Positions 1 to 9,684 are shown, numbered from the stretch's first letter. The stretch is DNA of 64,000 nt from Chryseobacterium polytrichastri (GCF_900142445.1 NZ_FRAV01000005.1:1-64000); one strand, 5' to 3'. Program-made: numbers and translations. The notes: a model not told the origin generated them from the letters alone.

Positions 1-143
1 ATACCATATTTCTTACGACATTCTGTAATTCCTAATTTACCGAATTCAATTTCTTTTACAATCTGAAGTTTCAAACTTAAACTGTAATCTTTCTGTGTAC
101 GCTTGACATAAAGCGTTTCTAAGTATTCTTTCATAACGATCAT
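1..143 (-). CDS. IS3-like transposase OrfA, N-terminal part only
   Basis: Partial gene: the first 47 codons are in the window, and the rest lies to the left. The start is ATG at 143, or an in-frame ATG at 134 giving MKEYLETLY. The protein is basic, and the visible part (KRTQKDYSLSLKLQIVKEIE, then a GKLGITECRKKYG helix) resembles the helix-turn-helix start of IS3-type OrfA proteins, which bind the element's ends. The family call rests on pattern memory of Bacteroidota transposases; another IS family with a similar HTH is possible. Confidence 0.6.
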   Translation of the reverse strand, partial: MIVMKEYLETLYVKRTQKDYSLSLKLQIVKEIEFGKLGITECRKKYG

Positions 144-175
144 TTTTTTGTGTATCGCTATTTCAGGACTAGACA
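1..175 (-). mobile_element. End of an IS3-like insertion sequence (rest lies left of the window)
   Basis: The window opens inside an insertion sequence. On the minus strand its terminal sequence begins TGTCTAGTCCTG (164-175), followed about 20 bp later by the start of a small HTH transposase protein. IS3-family elements usually begin with TG and place orfA close to the left end, which fits. A terminator hairpin at 191-217 lies just outside, so the element probably inserted at the 3' end of a plus-strand gene. The target duplication and the other end cannot be seen. Confidence 0.6.
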
Positions 176-190
176 AGCTTTACAATATAA

Positions 191-217
191 AACCTTCCTA
201 TTTGGAAGGTTTTTTTA
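191..217 (+). terminator. Rho-independent terminator beside the IS end
   Basis: Stem AACCTTCC (191-198) pairs with GGAAGGTT (204-211) and is followed by a T run. It points rightward, so it should belong to a plus-strand gene now separated from it by the insertion sequence. Confidence 0.7.
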
Positions 218-224
218 TGTTCAG

Positions 225-240
225 TATTTTTGTATTTTTG
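225..240 (+). promoter_or_regulatory. Tandem Bacteroidota -7 boxes
   Basis: Two consecutive TATTTTTG motifs (225-232 and 233-240) match the Bacteroidota -7 consensus TAnnTTTG and lie 17 bp before the next start codon. No convincing -33 TTG was identified. Confidence 0.4.
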
Positions 241-256
241 AAATAAACCAGCACAA

Positions 257-727
257 ATGAGTTCAAAAACCTTTCACGAAACATCCCGATTCCCACTATT
301 TATCGTAGGAATACTTATTTTTCAATTCATTGTAACGACTTTTATTCTTACAAAGAATGGAGAATTTGATATGACCATAGTATACATTACAGTTCCTCTT
401 ATTTTACTTTTCACTTTTTCGCTCTTTACACTAAATCTTACTACAAGCTATTTCGAATACAGCTTCTTTCCTTTTACTTTTAAATCAAAAAAAATAGAAT
501 GGAGCGAAATCAAGAAAATTCAAATTGTAAAAACGAATCCTCTCTTCGATTTTGGAGGTTGGGGAATCAGACTTTCGGGAAAATATGGAAAATCTTTTAT
601 TATGGGAAATAAGGACATTATATTTTTACAACTAAAAAACGGAAAGAAAAGATCCTTCTCTATAAAAGACAAAGAAAAGTTGATGGATTTTTTTAACGAA
701 AACAATATTTCTTACGAAAAACATTAG
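257..727 (+). CDS. Small membrane protein with PH-like domain
   Basis: 156 residues. Two hydrophobic segments (about 14-33 and 41-61) form a helical hairpin. A soluble C-terminal half follows, beginning around residue 78 with an EWSEIKKIQI strand that resembles bacterial PH-like (bPH) domains, in which two TM helices precede the fold. The exact function is unknown. The gene is monocistronic: it has its own -7 boxes upstream and a strong terminator at 743-770. Homologues are usually annotated as hypothetical proteins. The domain suggestion is inference from the TM-TM-beta pattern. Confidence 0.75.
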   Translation: MSSKTFHETSRFPLFIVGILIFQFIVTTFILTKNGEFDMTIVYITVPLILLFTFSLFTLNLTTSYFEYSFFPFTFKSKKIEWSEIKKIQIVKTNPLFDFGGWGIRLSGKYGKSFIMGNKDIIFLQLKNGKKRSFSIKDKEKLMDFFNENNISYEKH

Positions 728-742
728 CCTAAAAATAAAAAT

Positions 743-770
743 ACCTCTCAAAAAAATTGAGAGGTTTTTA
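743..770 (+). terminator. Rho-independent terminator
   Basis: Stem ACCTCTCAA (743-751) pairs with TTGAGAGGT (757-765) and is followed by TTTTTAG. It ends the small membrane protein gene. Confidence 0.85.
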
Positions 771-1043
771 GTTTATCCTTTTCAACAGCTAACGAAAATT
801 TTAAACTTTATCATTAACATACTGTTTTGCACAAAACAGCATATTTCTTATTTTTTTATTGTTTGATTAAATTTTTCTGGACTAAGAATAACGTCCAAAA
901 ATACCAACTGAATAGCAAAACAGTTTAAAGAAAGTTTTCACGGTTATTAACTACACAAAGTTTAGAATTTTTTCTATACAAAAAAATCCCCCTTTTGTGG
1001 TATTTTTAAGAAATCTTTAACTATTTTTAAACAAAACTCAATC
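771..1043 (+). promoter_or_regulatory. Upstream region of the LuxR-type regulator, with a palindrome
   Basis: A gene-free stretch. It holds a near-perfect palindrome, CTGTTTTG-CA-CAAAACAG (822-839), and one more CAAAACAG half-site at 917-924, which looks like an operator arrangement ahead of the regulator gene. No protein-coding signal was seen. Confidence 0.4.
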
Positions 1044-1820
1044 ATGCAGCACCCTGAGAAGGAACACCCTTTAATTGAAGTATGGAAAAGCTACCCTGGA
1101 GTCAGAAAATCCGATGATAAGATACTCTACAGGCCACCTATTGAAAAAATAATTGGTGAAATGTTCAGCATTGGTCAATACTATTATTATGTCTTGAACC
1201 TTACCAACAGTACCCTTTCTAATCATCATGAAAACATTCTCTCTCTTCATGGTTTAAAAGAGTATCCGGAAAATCTAAAAGAAGTTATCGACCTTACTCA
1301 CCCCGATGACATTCCGTTTGTAATAAAAGCAGAACAAACCGTTATTGAAAAAATGCTAGAAATTGGTTTGGATGATCAACTGTTCACAAAATCCAGCTAC
1401 TGTTTCAGAATGAAAACGGCTAATGGAAATTATGAATTGTTCCATCATCAGGCAATTCCTACATTAGAAGATGAAAATGGTCATATTGTACAATCTATTA
1501 ACATTCACACAAATATTCATCATATCACAAAACATAATCCGTACACTGTTTTGGTTTCAGGGATAGGCCCAAGAAATGATTTTCATCAAATAAAAATTGA
1601 TGACGACTCTATACCTCATCATCCTTGTATGAATTTAACCAAAAGAGAAACTGAGGTATTAGCTTTTATAGCCAAGGGATATTCCGGATCAGAAATATCT
1701 AAAATACTGATTTTATCTGAACATACTGTGCGTACACACCGAAGAAATATTTTGGCAAAAACCAGCTCCAGAAACAGCAAAGAACTAGTGAAAAAAGCCT
1801 TTGAATGGGGACTCATTTAG
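1044..1820 (+). CDS. LuxR-type transcriptional regulator with PAS-like N-terminus
   Basis: 258 residues. The C-terminal part (about 195-258) is a LuxR-type helix-turn-helix: LTKRETEVLAFIAKG, then SEISKILILSEHTVRTHRRN, the usual DNA-reading helix. The first 160 residues look like a PAS-type sensor (HPDDIPFV... and a later EDENGHIVQSINIHTNIH strand pattern, common in PAS/PAC folds). There is no receiver domain or DNA-encoded partner kinase beside it. Bacteroidota carry many such one-component PAS-LuxR proteins; the ligand is unknown. The gene stands alone, with about 120 bp before the next gene. The HTH assignment is firm; the PAS assignment is inferred. Confidence 0.85.
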   Translation: MQHPEKEHPLIEVWKSYPGVRKSDDKILYRPPIEKIIGEMFSIGQYYYYVLNLTNSTLSNHHENILSLHGLKEYPENLKEVIDLTHPDDIPFVIKAEQTVIEKMLEIGLDDQLFTKSSYCFRMKTANGNYELFHHQAIPTLEDENGHIVQSINIHTNIHHITKHNPYTVLVSGIGPRNDFHQIKIDDDSIPHHPCMNLTKRETEVLAFIAKGYSGSEISKILILSEHTVRTHRRNILAKTSSRNSKELVKKAFEWGLI

Positions 1821-1948
1821 TATCAATTATGAATAATCATTAGTGAATTAATCTTATCAAAAATTCAATTCACCATTATCTATTCACCCCTAAATCCTGA
1901 CAAATCTCACCAAGGAATTTCGGCTTAAAACTTGTATTTTTATATTCA

Positions 1949-3145
1949 ATGGAAAAACCAACTTTACAACCTCGTTTTAAGAACGCCCAACATTTCAAAG
2001 ACTTTTGGATAAAAGGCAACGGCAAACAACTTACTGTATTTTCCGGAGCAGAAGTGAGTTTTAAAGATTTTGAAAAGTTTTCTCCCTACTTTTATCACGT
2101 AGATGAAATTGGTGATGAGGTGGTAAAAGAGGTATATCTTACCCAAAAATATAGTGAAGCATCTAGAGAAATTGAAGGCTACATCAGACATGGAGTTTCA
2201 GAAAAAGATAATGTTCCTGAAAGTGTAAAAAAACTTTTCGTACAAACCCAACAAATTCCGGAATGGCTTGATTATGATTTGCTGAAAAGCGGTGCAGAAC
2301 TTTGCATGAGAAGCAATATAGACTCTTTAATTTCCCTGAGAGATTACTGCTTAATTGGAGGTTACGATTATGCTTATCTGAACAAACCTTTAATAGTTAC
2401 CGAAGCATTAAAGAAAGGAGCGGTAAAACGTCTTTCCGAAACATTGGACTTTTGGGTAAATGCCACCCGATACAACGCATTGGAAATTCATGCAAAAGGA
2501 TATGAATTTGCCATTAAAACAAGGCTGATACACTCTTATGCAAGGCTTTCCATTAAAAAACATTACAAGACCTGGGACACTGAAAACTGGGGCGAACCCA
2601 TCAACTCATGGGATATGATGGCAACGTATATTGGTTTCAGTTTAGTGTTCCTTCACAGTCTAAAAAAATTAGGAAATACATTTTCCGTTGAAGAAGAAAA
2701 AGGACTTTTTCACCTTTGGAAATATGTAGGATATTTATTAGGTATCCCCGAAAACTTATTACCAGACGATAAAAAACAAGCAACAGAATATTTTTATTTA
2801 TGGACTTCAGTTCAGCCACCCGCTGATAAAGATTCTGCGTTACTTGCTCATTCTTTATTGAATGAATCGTTGGAAAATCCAATTCTAAAATTTAAGTTTC
2901 AAAGAAAAAATTTACGGTATTTACACATTTGCTGTACATGGTTTTTATTGGATGATGATGTTTGTAAAAGATTACAAATTCCGGATGTTCCTAACAGAAA
3001 TATTTTCCCCAATACTAAAATAGTGATCAACAAAATTTATGATAACCTGATCAGTCGAAATATCCGAATTAAAAGAGGAGACAAAGCTCAACTGAAAGTA
3101 TTGGAAGATTATTTAAGCGTTACAAAAAACTCTAATTTTCATTAA
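1949..3145 (+). CDS. MpaB-family oxygenase (DUF2236)
   Basis: 398 residues. It matches the oxygenase MpaB / latex-clearing-protein catalytic family (formerly DUF2236, PF09995), b-type haem proteins related to rubber oxygenase and fungal MpaB'. Visible hallmarks are the helix around residues 170-200 (WVNATRYNALEIHAKGYE, then RLIHSYARL), which contains the family's conserved His-Ala/Ser-x-Arg region, and the long helical C-terminal part (FLHSLKKLG..., LWKYVGYLLGIPENLLP). The protein has no signal peptide. The physiological substrate is unknown in Bacteroidota. It has no close operon partner; a dispersed stem-loop element follows the stop codon. Confidence 0.85.
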   Translation: MEKPTLQPRFKNAQHFKDFWIKGNGKQLTVFSGAEVSFKDFEKFSPYFYHVDEIGDEVVKEVYLTQKYSEASREIEGYIRHGVSEKDNVPESVKKLFVQTQQIPEWLDYDLLKSGAELCMRSNIDSLISLRDYCLIGGYDYAYLNKPLIVTEALKKGAVKRLSETLDFWVNATRYNALEIHAKGYEFAIKTRLIHSYARLSIKKHYKTWDTENWGEPINSWDMMATYIGFSLVFLHSLKKLGNTFSVEEEKGLFHLWKYVGYLLGIPENLLPDDKKQATEYFYLWTSVQPPADKDSALLAHSLLNESLENPILKFKFQRKNLRYLHICCTWFLLDDDVCKRLQIPDVPNRNIFPNTKIVINKIYDNLISRNIRIKRGDKAQLKVLEDYLSVTKNSNFH

Positions 3146-3151
3146 TTTTTT

Positions 3152-3245
3152 TAGAAGCTATTTCCCGCTTTCCACTATATCTTTTTCGCCAACGCTTTTT
3201 TTCAAAGCCATTTCAGAAAAAGGATGTCGTTGCAATCGGGGCTAG
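3152..3245. repeat. Dispersed stem-loop element after the MpaB gene
   Basis: A 94-bp imperfect inverted repeat. The left arm (GAAGCTATTTCCCGCTTTCC...) pairs loosely with the right arm (...GCAATCGGGGCTAG), with an AT-rich centre. Very similar stem-loops, with a 'CCCGCTTTCC ... CGGGGCT' pattern, are familiar to me from intergenic regions of Chryseobacterium and Flavobacterium, so this is probably a REP-like element. It may also act as a transcription terminator. Confidence 0.5.
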
Positions 3246-3535
3246 ATTGAGATTGTATTTTCAAAAGTTCAAGATAGAACAAAGTTTGTGGATGATTGTT
3301 AAAAGAAGAAAAGTTTAAACAAACTCAATATTAAAAGGATGTTTGAATAGTAAAAATATTTTTAAACTTTACGACTAAATAAGCATTACTACTTTGATCC
3401 TACATTCAATTCGTTCTGAACAACATAACCTATCAAATTTTATTGATTTTTAACTAAAATAACAATTTTCAAGAATAAATAATATTAGTTTTTGACCGTA
3501 AAATTCCCTATTTTTGAGCCATATTTTAACAACAG
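3246..3535 (+). promoter_or_regulatory. recA upstream region with -7 box
   Basis: AT-rich and non-coding. The -7-like TATTTTTG lies at 3509-3516, 19 bp before the recA start, with a TTTTTG at 3489-3494 that could be a poorly spaced -33 element. A GTTTAAAC word at about 3314 resembles the ends of the MITE-like repeats found elsewhere in the window, but no full copy is present. No SOS-type palindrome was recognised. Confidence 0.45.
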
Positions 3536-4543
3536 ATGAGCAACATAGAAGATAAGAAAAAAGCATTAGCATTAGTGCTTGACAAGCTAGATAAAACATA
3601 CGGAAAAGGAACCGTAATGACGTTGGGTGACAGTACTATTGATACTACTATTGAAGTTATTCCTTCCGGATCTTTAGGATTAGACATCGCTTTAGGTGTT
3701 GGTGGATATCCTAGAGGAAGAATCATTGAAATCTACGGACCTGAATCTTCAGGTAAAACAACATTAACCCTTCATGCGATTGCAGAAGCTCAAAAAGCAG
3801 GTGGTATTGCTGCATTTATTGATGCTGAGCATGCTTTCGATAGAGGTTACGCTGCAAAATTAGGAATTGACATCGAGAACCTAATCATATCTCAACCGGA
3901 CAACGGTGAGCAGGCATTGGAAATTGCTGACAACCTGATCCGTTCAGGAGCAATTGATATTGTAGTTATTGACTCAGTAGCAGCATTAACTCCAAAAGCA
4001 GAGATTGAAGGTGAAATGGGAGATTCTAAAATGGGTCTTCATGCAAGATTAATGTCTCAGGCATTGAGAAAATTAACAGCAACTATTTCAAGAACAAAAT
4101 GTACTGTAATTTTCATCAACCAGTTGAGAGAAAAAATCGGGGTAATGTTCGGAAATCCTGAAACAACAACAGGGGGTAATGCATTGAAATTCTATGCTTC
4201 TGTAAGAGTAGATATCAGAAAAGCAAGTGCTCCAATTAAAAATGGAGATGAAGCTGTAGGAAGCCGTGTAAAAGTGAAAATTGTGAAAAACAAAGTAGCT
4301 CCACCTTTCAAGATGGCAGAATTCGACATTATGTATGGTGAAGGGGTATCTAAAACAGGAGAAATCCTTGATGCTGCAGTAGATATGGGCATTGTAAAGA
4401 AAAGCGGTTCTTGGTTCAGCTATGGCGAAACTAAACTAGGACAAGGTCGTGATGCTGTAAGAGATTTATTGAAAGATAATCCTGAACTTTCTGAGGAATT
4501 AGAAAACAAAATCAAAGAAGAAATTACTAATAAAAAGCAGTAA
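3536..4543 (+). CDS. recA: Recombinase RecA
   Basis: 335 residues, the normal RecA length. It catalyses ATP-dependent strand exchange in homologous recombination and co-activates LexA-type cleavage where present. Walker A is GPESSGKTT (68-76), and the Walker B/L1/L2 regions follow ([21 protein letters not shown], then [24 protein letters not shown]). The acidic, lysine-rich C-terminus is typical. The gene is monocistronic and ends at a strong bidirectional terminator shared with the convergent peptidase gene. The start ATG is supported by the conserved N-terminus [11 protein letters not shown]. Confidence 0.98.
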   Translation: MSNIEDKKKALALVLDKLDKTYGKGTVMTLGDSTIDTTIEVIPSGSLGLDIALGVGGYPRGRIIEIYGPESSGKTTLTLHAIAEAQKAGGIAAFIDAEHAFDRGYAAKLGIDIENLIISQPDNGEQALEIADNLIRSGAIDIVVIDSVAALTPKAEIEGEMGDSKMGLHARLMSQALRKLTATISRTKCTVIFINQLREKIGVMFGNPETTTGGNALKFYASVRVDIRKASAPIKNGDEAVGSRVKVKIVKNKVAPPFKMAEFDIMYGEGVSKTGEILDAAVDMGIVKKSGSWFSYGETKLGQGRDAVRDLLKDNPELSEELENKIKEEITNKKQ

Positions 4544-4564
4544 TTTATTTCTAAAGTCATATTA

Positions 4565-4602
4565 AAAAAATCGGCGGAGCATTTAAGCTCCGCCGATTTT
4601 TT
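4565..4602. terminator. Bidirectional terminator between recA and the S9 peptidase
   Basis: A 15-bp stem: AAAAATCGGCGGAGC (4566-4580) pairs with GCTCCGCCGATTTTT (4587-4601). Runs of A and T on both sides let it serve both convergent genes. Confidence 0.9.
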
Positions 4603-4607
4603 ATCCA

Positions 4608-7505
4608 TTAAGGTTTTTCATCTGTTAACTCAAATCCCCAATCTTTTCCTTTTTGTGTGGCAGGAATACCTTTTGTCATCCAAGCCGGAGCTTTGGCACC
4701 TTTAAGATAATAATCAAAAAACTGCTGTTCACGGACTTGGATATCCTTTCTGTTCTGGCGTTTCATAAGATTATGATCATCTCCATTATAATTCAGAAGC
4801 CAAACTTGTTTTCCAAGACGTCGCAATGCTGTGAACATTTCAATCCCCTGATACCAAGGCACTGCTCCATCTTTATCATTACTCATAATGACTACCGGAG
4901 TTTTCACTTTATCAATCGTAAAAAGTGGTGAATTTTTAATATAAAGTTCCGGCGCTTCCCATAGATTTTTTCCTAATCTGCTCTGGGATTTTTCATACTG
5001 GAACTGTCGGTTCATCCCTGAGCTCCATCGGATACCTCCATATGCAGAAGTCATATTAACAACAGGAGCGCCACTCCATGCCGCCGCATACATATTGGTA
5101 TGAGCAATAAGATAGGCTACCTGATAACCTCCCCAACTTTGTCCCTGAATTCCTATTTTAGTAGCATCTACCCAAGAATTTCCTTTTAATTTTTCAACTC
5201 CGGAATTAATGTATTCCATTGCAGATTCTCCAGGAAAACCATCGATATAAGAAATATCAGGAGTAAAAACCAAATACCCGTTACTCACAAAATAAGAAAT
5301 ATTCAATCTTGAAGGCGTTGGAGCCGGAGCTACATAACGATTCAGATTATCCGAAAGTTTTTCATAGAAATAGACAATCATAGGATATTTTTTATTCGGA
5401 TCAAAATTTTCCGGTTTGTATAAAACTCCTGTAGATGTATTTCCTTTTGGGGTTGTCCAATTTACCAATTCGTCTGTTCCCCAATTGTAAAGCTTTTGTT
5501 GAGGATTGGTATCACTCAGCTTGTCCTGCTTAGAGAAATTTGATGTCGCGAAAATATTTGGAGAATCAGTATAGGACTCTTTAATCAAAATATATTCCTC
5601 TGCATTTTTTGCTTTTTGAAGCGTTCTGTATCCCCAGACATTTTCCATTTGAATCTTTATAGGATCAGCATTTGAATGAATCGATGTTTTAAAAATTCCG
5701 TTCGCTTTAGATGTATTATCAAAAGCTGATAAATAAATAGAAGATTTTCGGTTTAAACTTTTAATGTCTTTATCTAGATCGTAAGTTTCAAATGTTATTT
5801 TATTTTTTCGTCCAAATCCATTCGTTATATTTCTTGGCTTTTTTGAACCGCTCAGGAAAAACTCCCAAAGATCATAACGGTCTTTGATTATCACAGATTC
5901 ATCATTATCCGTCCATGAGGCAATCCCATAAGGATCCGGAAAATCCGGCATATCAAACTCTTCATCCACGAAAGAAACTGGCAATTCATTATTCAAAGAA
6001 AGTGTTAGTTTTGTCTTTACATTATAGCTGAACCACTTCCCTTTTTCTCTATCAAAAATCACAACGAATTTACCTAACGGAGATACAGCAACCGAGCCAT
6101 TAAGATTGTGAATAATTTCTGTTCTTTCCCCAGTTTTATTATCGATAAGGAAATACGTTTTCTTTGTTGAACCTTCCCATTGCGAAGAAATGCGGTTATT
6201 CAAACTGGTAACACCAAGTACAAATTCGGCATTTCCTTCGTTTACCACTCGTAAAGTATCCAAATCTACTCCATCAATATTTCTGAAGGAATTGGGTTTT
6301 TCCGTTTGCATTACTGCTGCATAAGATTTTTTCAGATCATCCTTCAACTCCTTTAGTTGTACCGTTTGCAGATAATCATCTTTATAATTCCAAATATCCA
6401 CAACAGCATGGTCATTTGCAATCATAGCGGTATCTTTTGCTATTGGTTTGGGGGCAACACCAAAATAGAGCTGCTTCCCGTTTTTGCTGAATTTGGGTAA
6501 ACGGTTTTCAGAAATCACCCAATTCTTTTTCATTTCCGAATTGTCATTGGTTACAATTTCTTTTTTATTGTTTTTTAAATTAAAATAATACAACTGATAC
6601 AGCTTCACTAAATCATTTTGTGCAGAAGAAGTTCCTACAAATGCTAACTGGCTTCCTACTTCATCAAGAGACAACTGGGAAAAATCACCTTCCATCTCAG
6701 AAATCTTATTTACCGCTCCTGTCTGCAAATTAACTACCTGTACGGTTTGAAGCGCATATTTCTTTGGCTTTGATTTATTGGTCTCTTTTTTAGCAACAGA
6801 TTGAGCATCTAATGAATCTTTCTTCTCTTTTTTATCCTTGCTAGTTTTCTCTTCAGGCTTTTTGGTTACAAAAACGAGTTGCTTCCCATTTTTACTGAAT
6901 TCATAACGGAATACATTATCATAGGTTGTACTTTTTCCATTCAACAGATTTCGTACCACCAACTGCAATGGCTTTGCATTTTCATCGTCATCTTTTTTTT
7001 CATCTCCATCTTCCTTATCAGAAGCATCATCCGAAGATTTATCTTTTATATTTTCCAGAAGATAAGCAACATAAGAATCTCCTTTTTCAGGAATTTTAAA
7101 TCCTTTTACATTAGGTATTTTCTCTGTTTTACCATTCAAAAAATCAACTATCGCAAGGCTGTCTTTTGTTAATTTATTCTTTTTAAGCTTTTTATCCTTT
7201 ACCGCTTTTATATCTTTATACAACGGACGAATTTGGAAAACAGCAAACCTGGAATCATTCGTAAATTCCAATTTTGTACCTCTTGCAAACTTTTTTGATT
7301 TTTTATTTTTAACTGAATATAACGAAAGGTTGGAATTTCCTTCCTGAGCATCAACAGAATAAGCGATCCATTTTCCATCATTTGAGATTTTTCTCGCACC
7401 AATATTTTGCCAGCTATCGTAGACAGAATGGTCCAAAGGTGTTTTCTGTCCATACATAAAGCAGGTCATGATGAGCAGAATAAAAACTGTACATTTCAAC
7501 TTCAT
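4608..7505 (-). CDS. Secreted prolyl-oligopeptidase family (S9) peptidase
   Basis: 965 residues from ATG at 7505, chosen because it begins with a signal peptide (MKLKCTVFILLIMTCFMYGQ). An ATG 13 codons upstream would put hydrophilic residues before the signal peptide. A long WD40/beta-propeller-like half carries a charged low-complexity insert (DDASDKEDGDEKKDDDE). It is followed by a C-terminal alpha/beta-hydrolase domain with nucleophile elbow GQSWGGY (Ser about 790), Asp in NDKDGAVPW (about 879) and His in DDHNLMKR (about 911): the catalytic triad of DPP-IV/acylaminoacyl-peptidase type enzymes. It is probably a periplasmic peptidase. The substrate is unknown, and it has no operon partner. 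Confidence 0.9.
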   Translation of the reverse strand: MKLKCTVFILLIMTCFMYGQKTPLDHSVYDSWQNIGARKISNDGKWIAYSVDAQEGNSNLSLYSVKNKKSKKFARGTKLEFTNDSRFAVFQIRPLYKDIKAVKDKKLKKNKLTKDSLAIVDFLNGKTEKIPNVKGFKIPEKGDSYVAYLLENIKDKSSDDASDKEDGDEKKDDDENAKPLQLVVRNLLNGKSTTYDNVFRYEFSKNGKQLVFVTKKPEEKTSKDKKEKKDSLDAQSVAKKETNKSKPKKYALQTVQVVNLQTGAVNKISEMEGDFSQLSLDEVGSQLAFVGTSSAQNDLVKLYQLYYFNLKNNKKEIVTNDNSEMKKNWVISENRLPKFSKNGKQLYFGVAPKPIAKDTAMIANDHAVVDIWNYKDDYLQTVQLKELKDDLKKSYAAVMQTEKPNSFRNIDGVDLDTLRVVNEGNAEFVLGVTSLNNRISSQWEGSTKKTYFLIDNKTGERTEIIHNLNGSVAVSPLGKFVVIFDREKGKWFSYNVKTKLTLSLNNELPVSFVDEEFDMPDFPDPYGIASWTDNDESVIIKDRYDLWEFFLSGSKKPRNITNGFGRKNKITFETYDLDKDIKSLNRKSSIYLSAFDNTSKANGIFKTSIHSNADPIKIQMENVWGYRTLQKAKNAEEYILIKESYTDSPNIFATSNFSKQDKLSDTNPQQKLYNWGTDELVNWTTPKGNTSTGVLYKPENFDPNKKYPMIVYFYEKLSDNLNRYVAPAPTPSRLNISYFVSNGYLVFTPDISYIDGFPGESAMEYINSGVEKLKGNSWVDATKIGIQGQSWGGYQVAYLIAHTNMYAAAWSGAPVVNMTSAYGGIRWSSGMNRQFQYEKSQSRLGKNLWEAPELYIKNSPLFTIDKVKTPVVIMSNDKDGAVPWYQGIEMFTALRRLGKQVWLLNYNGDDHNLMKRQNRKDIQVREQQFFDYYLKGAKAPAWMTKGIPATQKGKDWGFELTDEKP

Positions 7506-7582
7506 TTTAAAAAAATTTTGAGGATTAAAAGTAAGACATTTCATTGAAAATATATATGAACTCCTTATTTCATTATAAATGA

Positions 7583-7633
7583 TGTCAATCTGTCAGTTTC
7601 TAGCGTGTGGTATTTTTTTTGTGAATAACAACA
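7583..7633 (+). promoter_or_regulatory. Candidate heat-shock promoter of htpG
   Basis: The repeat TGTCA at 7583-7587 and 7591-7595 precedes a GTGTGGTA-T8-GTG block at 7605-7623. Together they resemble what I recall upstream of flavobacterial chaperone genes. No experimental consensus can be cited from the sequence alone. Confidence 0.35.
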
Positions 7634-7653
7634 CAAATCAAAACTAAATTATT

Positions 7654-9546
7654 ATGACTAAAGGAAATATTAATGTGTCTGTGGAAAACATTTTCCCGCT
7701 TATCAAAAAATTTCTTTACAGTGATCACGAAATATTCTTGAGAGAGCTCATCTCTAATGCAACGGATGCTACTTTAAAATTAAAACATTTAACAAGTATC
7801 GGCGAAGCGAAAGTAGAGTACGGAAATCCGAAGCTTGAAGTGAAAATTGATAAAGAACAAAAAACACTTCGTATCATCGACCAAGGAATTGGGATGACCG
7901 CAGAAGAAGTTGAAAAATACATCAACCAAGTTGCTTTTTCAGGAGCAGAAGAGTTCTTGGAAAAATATAAAGACACCGCAAAAGATTCAGGAATTATTGG
8001 TCATTTCGGACTAGGATTTTACTCTGCGTTCATGGTGGCTGAAAAAGTGGAAATCTTAACTAAATCTTACAAAGATGAACCAGCAGTTCGTTGGATCTGC
8101 GACGGAAGCCCGGAATTTACTCTTGAAGAATCAACAGATAAAACAGATAGAGGAACTGAAATCATTCTTCATATTGCAGAAGATTCATTAGAATTTTTAG
8201 AAGAAGCAAAAATCCGTGAACTGTTATTAAAGTATAACAAATTCATGCCTGTTCCTATTAAGTTCGGAACAAAAACGCACACGTTGCCTTTGCCTGAGGA
8301 TGCTCCGGAAGATGCTGTTGCAGAAACTGAGGAAGTAGATAATATTATCAACAACCCAACACCGGCATGGACGGTTGCTCCAAGTGATTTGACGAGTGAA
8401 GATTACATGACATTCTATCACGAGTTGTACCCAATGCAGTTTGAGGAGCCTTTATTCAACATTCACTTGAATGTAGATTATCCTTTCAACTTAACAGGGA
8501 TTTTATTCTTCCCTAAATTGAGCAACAATTTAAACATCGAGAAAGATAAAATTCAATTATACCAAAACCAAGTATATGTAACGGATGAAGTAAAAGGTAT
8601 CGTTCCAGATTTCTTAATGCTTCTTCGTGGTGTTATTGATTCTCCGGATATTCCATTGAACGTTTCGCGTTCTTACCTTCAGGCTGATGGTGCTGTAAAG
8701 AAAATTTCTTCTTACATCACTAAAAAAGTAGCCGACAAAATGGCTTCTTTAATTAACGAAAACCGTGCAGATTACGAACAAAAATGGAATGACATTAAAA
8801 TCGTTATCGAATACGGAATTGTTACTGAAGAAAAATTTGCAGAAAAGGCAGACAAATTCACGCTATATCCTACTACTGACGGAAAATATTTCCTTTGGAA
8901 TGAATTAGAAGAAAAACTGAAGCCTACACAAACCGATAAAGATGGTAATCTAATCATTCTTTATGCTTCTAATGCTGATGAACAACACAGCTACATTCAG
9001 TCTGCGAAAGATAAAGGATATGAAGTTCTTCTTTTAGATTCTCATATTATTCCTCACGTGATCCAGAAACTGGAAACTTCTAAAGAGAAAATCTCATTTG
9101 CAAGAGTAGATGCAGATCATGTAAATAACCTGATCAAAAAAGACGAGCCTACTATTTCTAAATTAAATGAAACTGAAAAAGAATCATTAAAAAAGAATGT
9201 TGAAGACGCGGTTCAAGATAAAAAATTCACAGTTCAGTTAGAGGATCTTGATAGTAATGACGCTCCATTCACAATTACTCAGCCCGAGTTTATGAGAAGA
9301 ATGAAAGATATGCAGGCAACTGGCGGCGGCGGAATGTTTGGAATGGGTAACCTTCCTGAAATGTACAACCTTGTCGTAAACTCTAACAGTGAATTTGCTA
9401 ACCAGATCTTAAAAACTGAAAATGCAGAAGAAAAAGAAGGATTGGTAAAGCATGCTTTAGATTTAGCTAAACTTTCTCAAAATTTATTGAAAGGAAAAGA
9501 TCTTACCGATTTTATCCAGAGAAGCTATAAGCAACTAGAAAAATAG
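7654..9546 (+). CDS. htpG: Molecular chaperone HtpG (Hsp90)
   Basis: 630 residues, the usual size for bacterial Hsp90. The N-terminal GHKL ATPase domain carries the adenine-binding helix motif (LRELISNATDATLKL), the DQGIGM loop and the GHFGLGFYSAFMVA glycine-rich lid region. The middle domain (about 240-500) and C-terminal dimerisation domain follow. The C-terminal stretch MQATGGGGMFGMGNLPEM is the glycine/methionine-rich linker seen in Bacteroidota homologues. It is a cytosolic, ATP-driven folding chaperone. The gene is monocistronic, with its own promoter region and a strong GTCGAC-type terminator. Confidence 0.97.
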   Translation: MTKGNINVSVENIFPLIKKFLYSDHEIFLRELISNATDATLKLKHLTSIGEAKVEYGNPKLEVKIDKEQKTLRIIDQGIGMTAEEVEKYINQVAFSGAEEFLEKYKDTAKDSGIIGHFGLGFYSAFMVAEKVEILTKSYKDEPAVRWICDGSPEFTLEESTDKTDRGTEIILHIAEDSLEFLEEAKIRELLLKYNKFMPVPIKFGTKTHTLPLPEDAPEDAVAETEEVDNIINNPTPAWTVAPSDLTSEDYMTFYHELYPMQFEEPLFNIHLNVDYPFNLTGILFFPKLSNNLNIEKDKIQLYQNQVYVTDEVKGIVPDFLMLLRGVIDSPDIPLNVSRSYLQADGAVKKISSYITKKVADKMASLINENRADYEQKWNDIKIVIEYGIVTEEKFAEKADKFTLYPTTDGKYFLWNELEEKLKPTQTDKDGNLIILYASNADEQHSYIQSAKDKGYEVLLLDSHIIPHVIQKLETSKEKISFARVDADHVNNLIKKDEPTISKLNETEKESLKKNVEDAVQDKKFTVQLEDLDSNDAPFTITQPEFMRRMKDMQATGGGGMFGMGNLPEMYNLVVNSNSEFANQILKTENAEEKEGLVKHALDLAKLSQNLLKGKDLTDFIQRSYKQLEK

Positions 9547-9562
9547 TTTAATTAATTATATT

Positions 9563-9602
9563 GTGGTTTCGGGGTCGACTTTGTCGACCCCGAAACTTTT
9601 TA
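9563..9602 (+). terminator. htpG terminator
   Basis: A 14-bp stem: GTTTCGGGGTCGAC (9566-9579) pairs with GTCGACCCCGAAAC (9583-9596) and is followed by TTTTT. Confidence 0.9.
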
Positions 9603-9657
9603 TATCACCATATTACTGAGCTTCTTTTTTAGCATTATTAAGTAATTTTAAAAATCT

Positions 9658-9665
9658 TACATTTG
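9658..9665 (+). promoter_or_regulatory. -7 box of the GIDE/LemA operon
   Basis: TACATTTG matches TAnnTTTG and lies 19 bp before the first start codon of the operon. The -33 element is not clear. Confidence 0.4.
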
Positions 9666-9684
9666 CAAAACACACCATTTACAA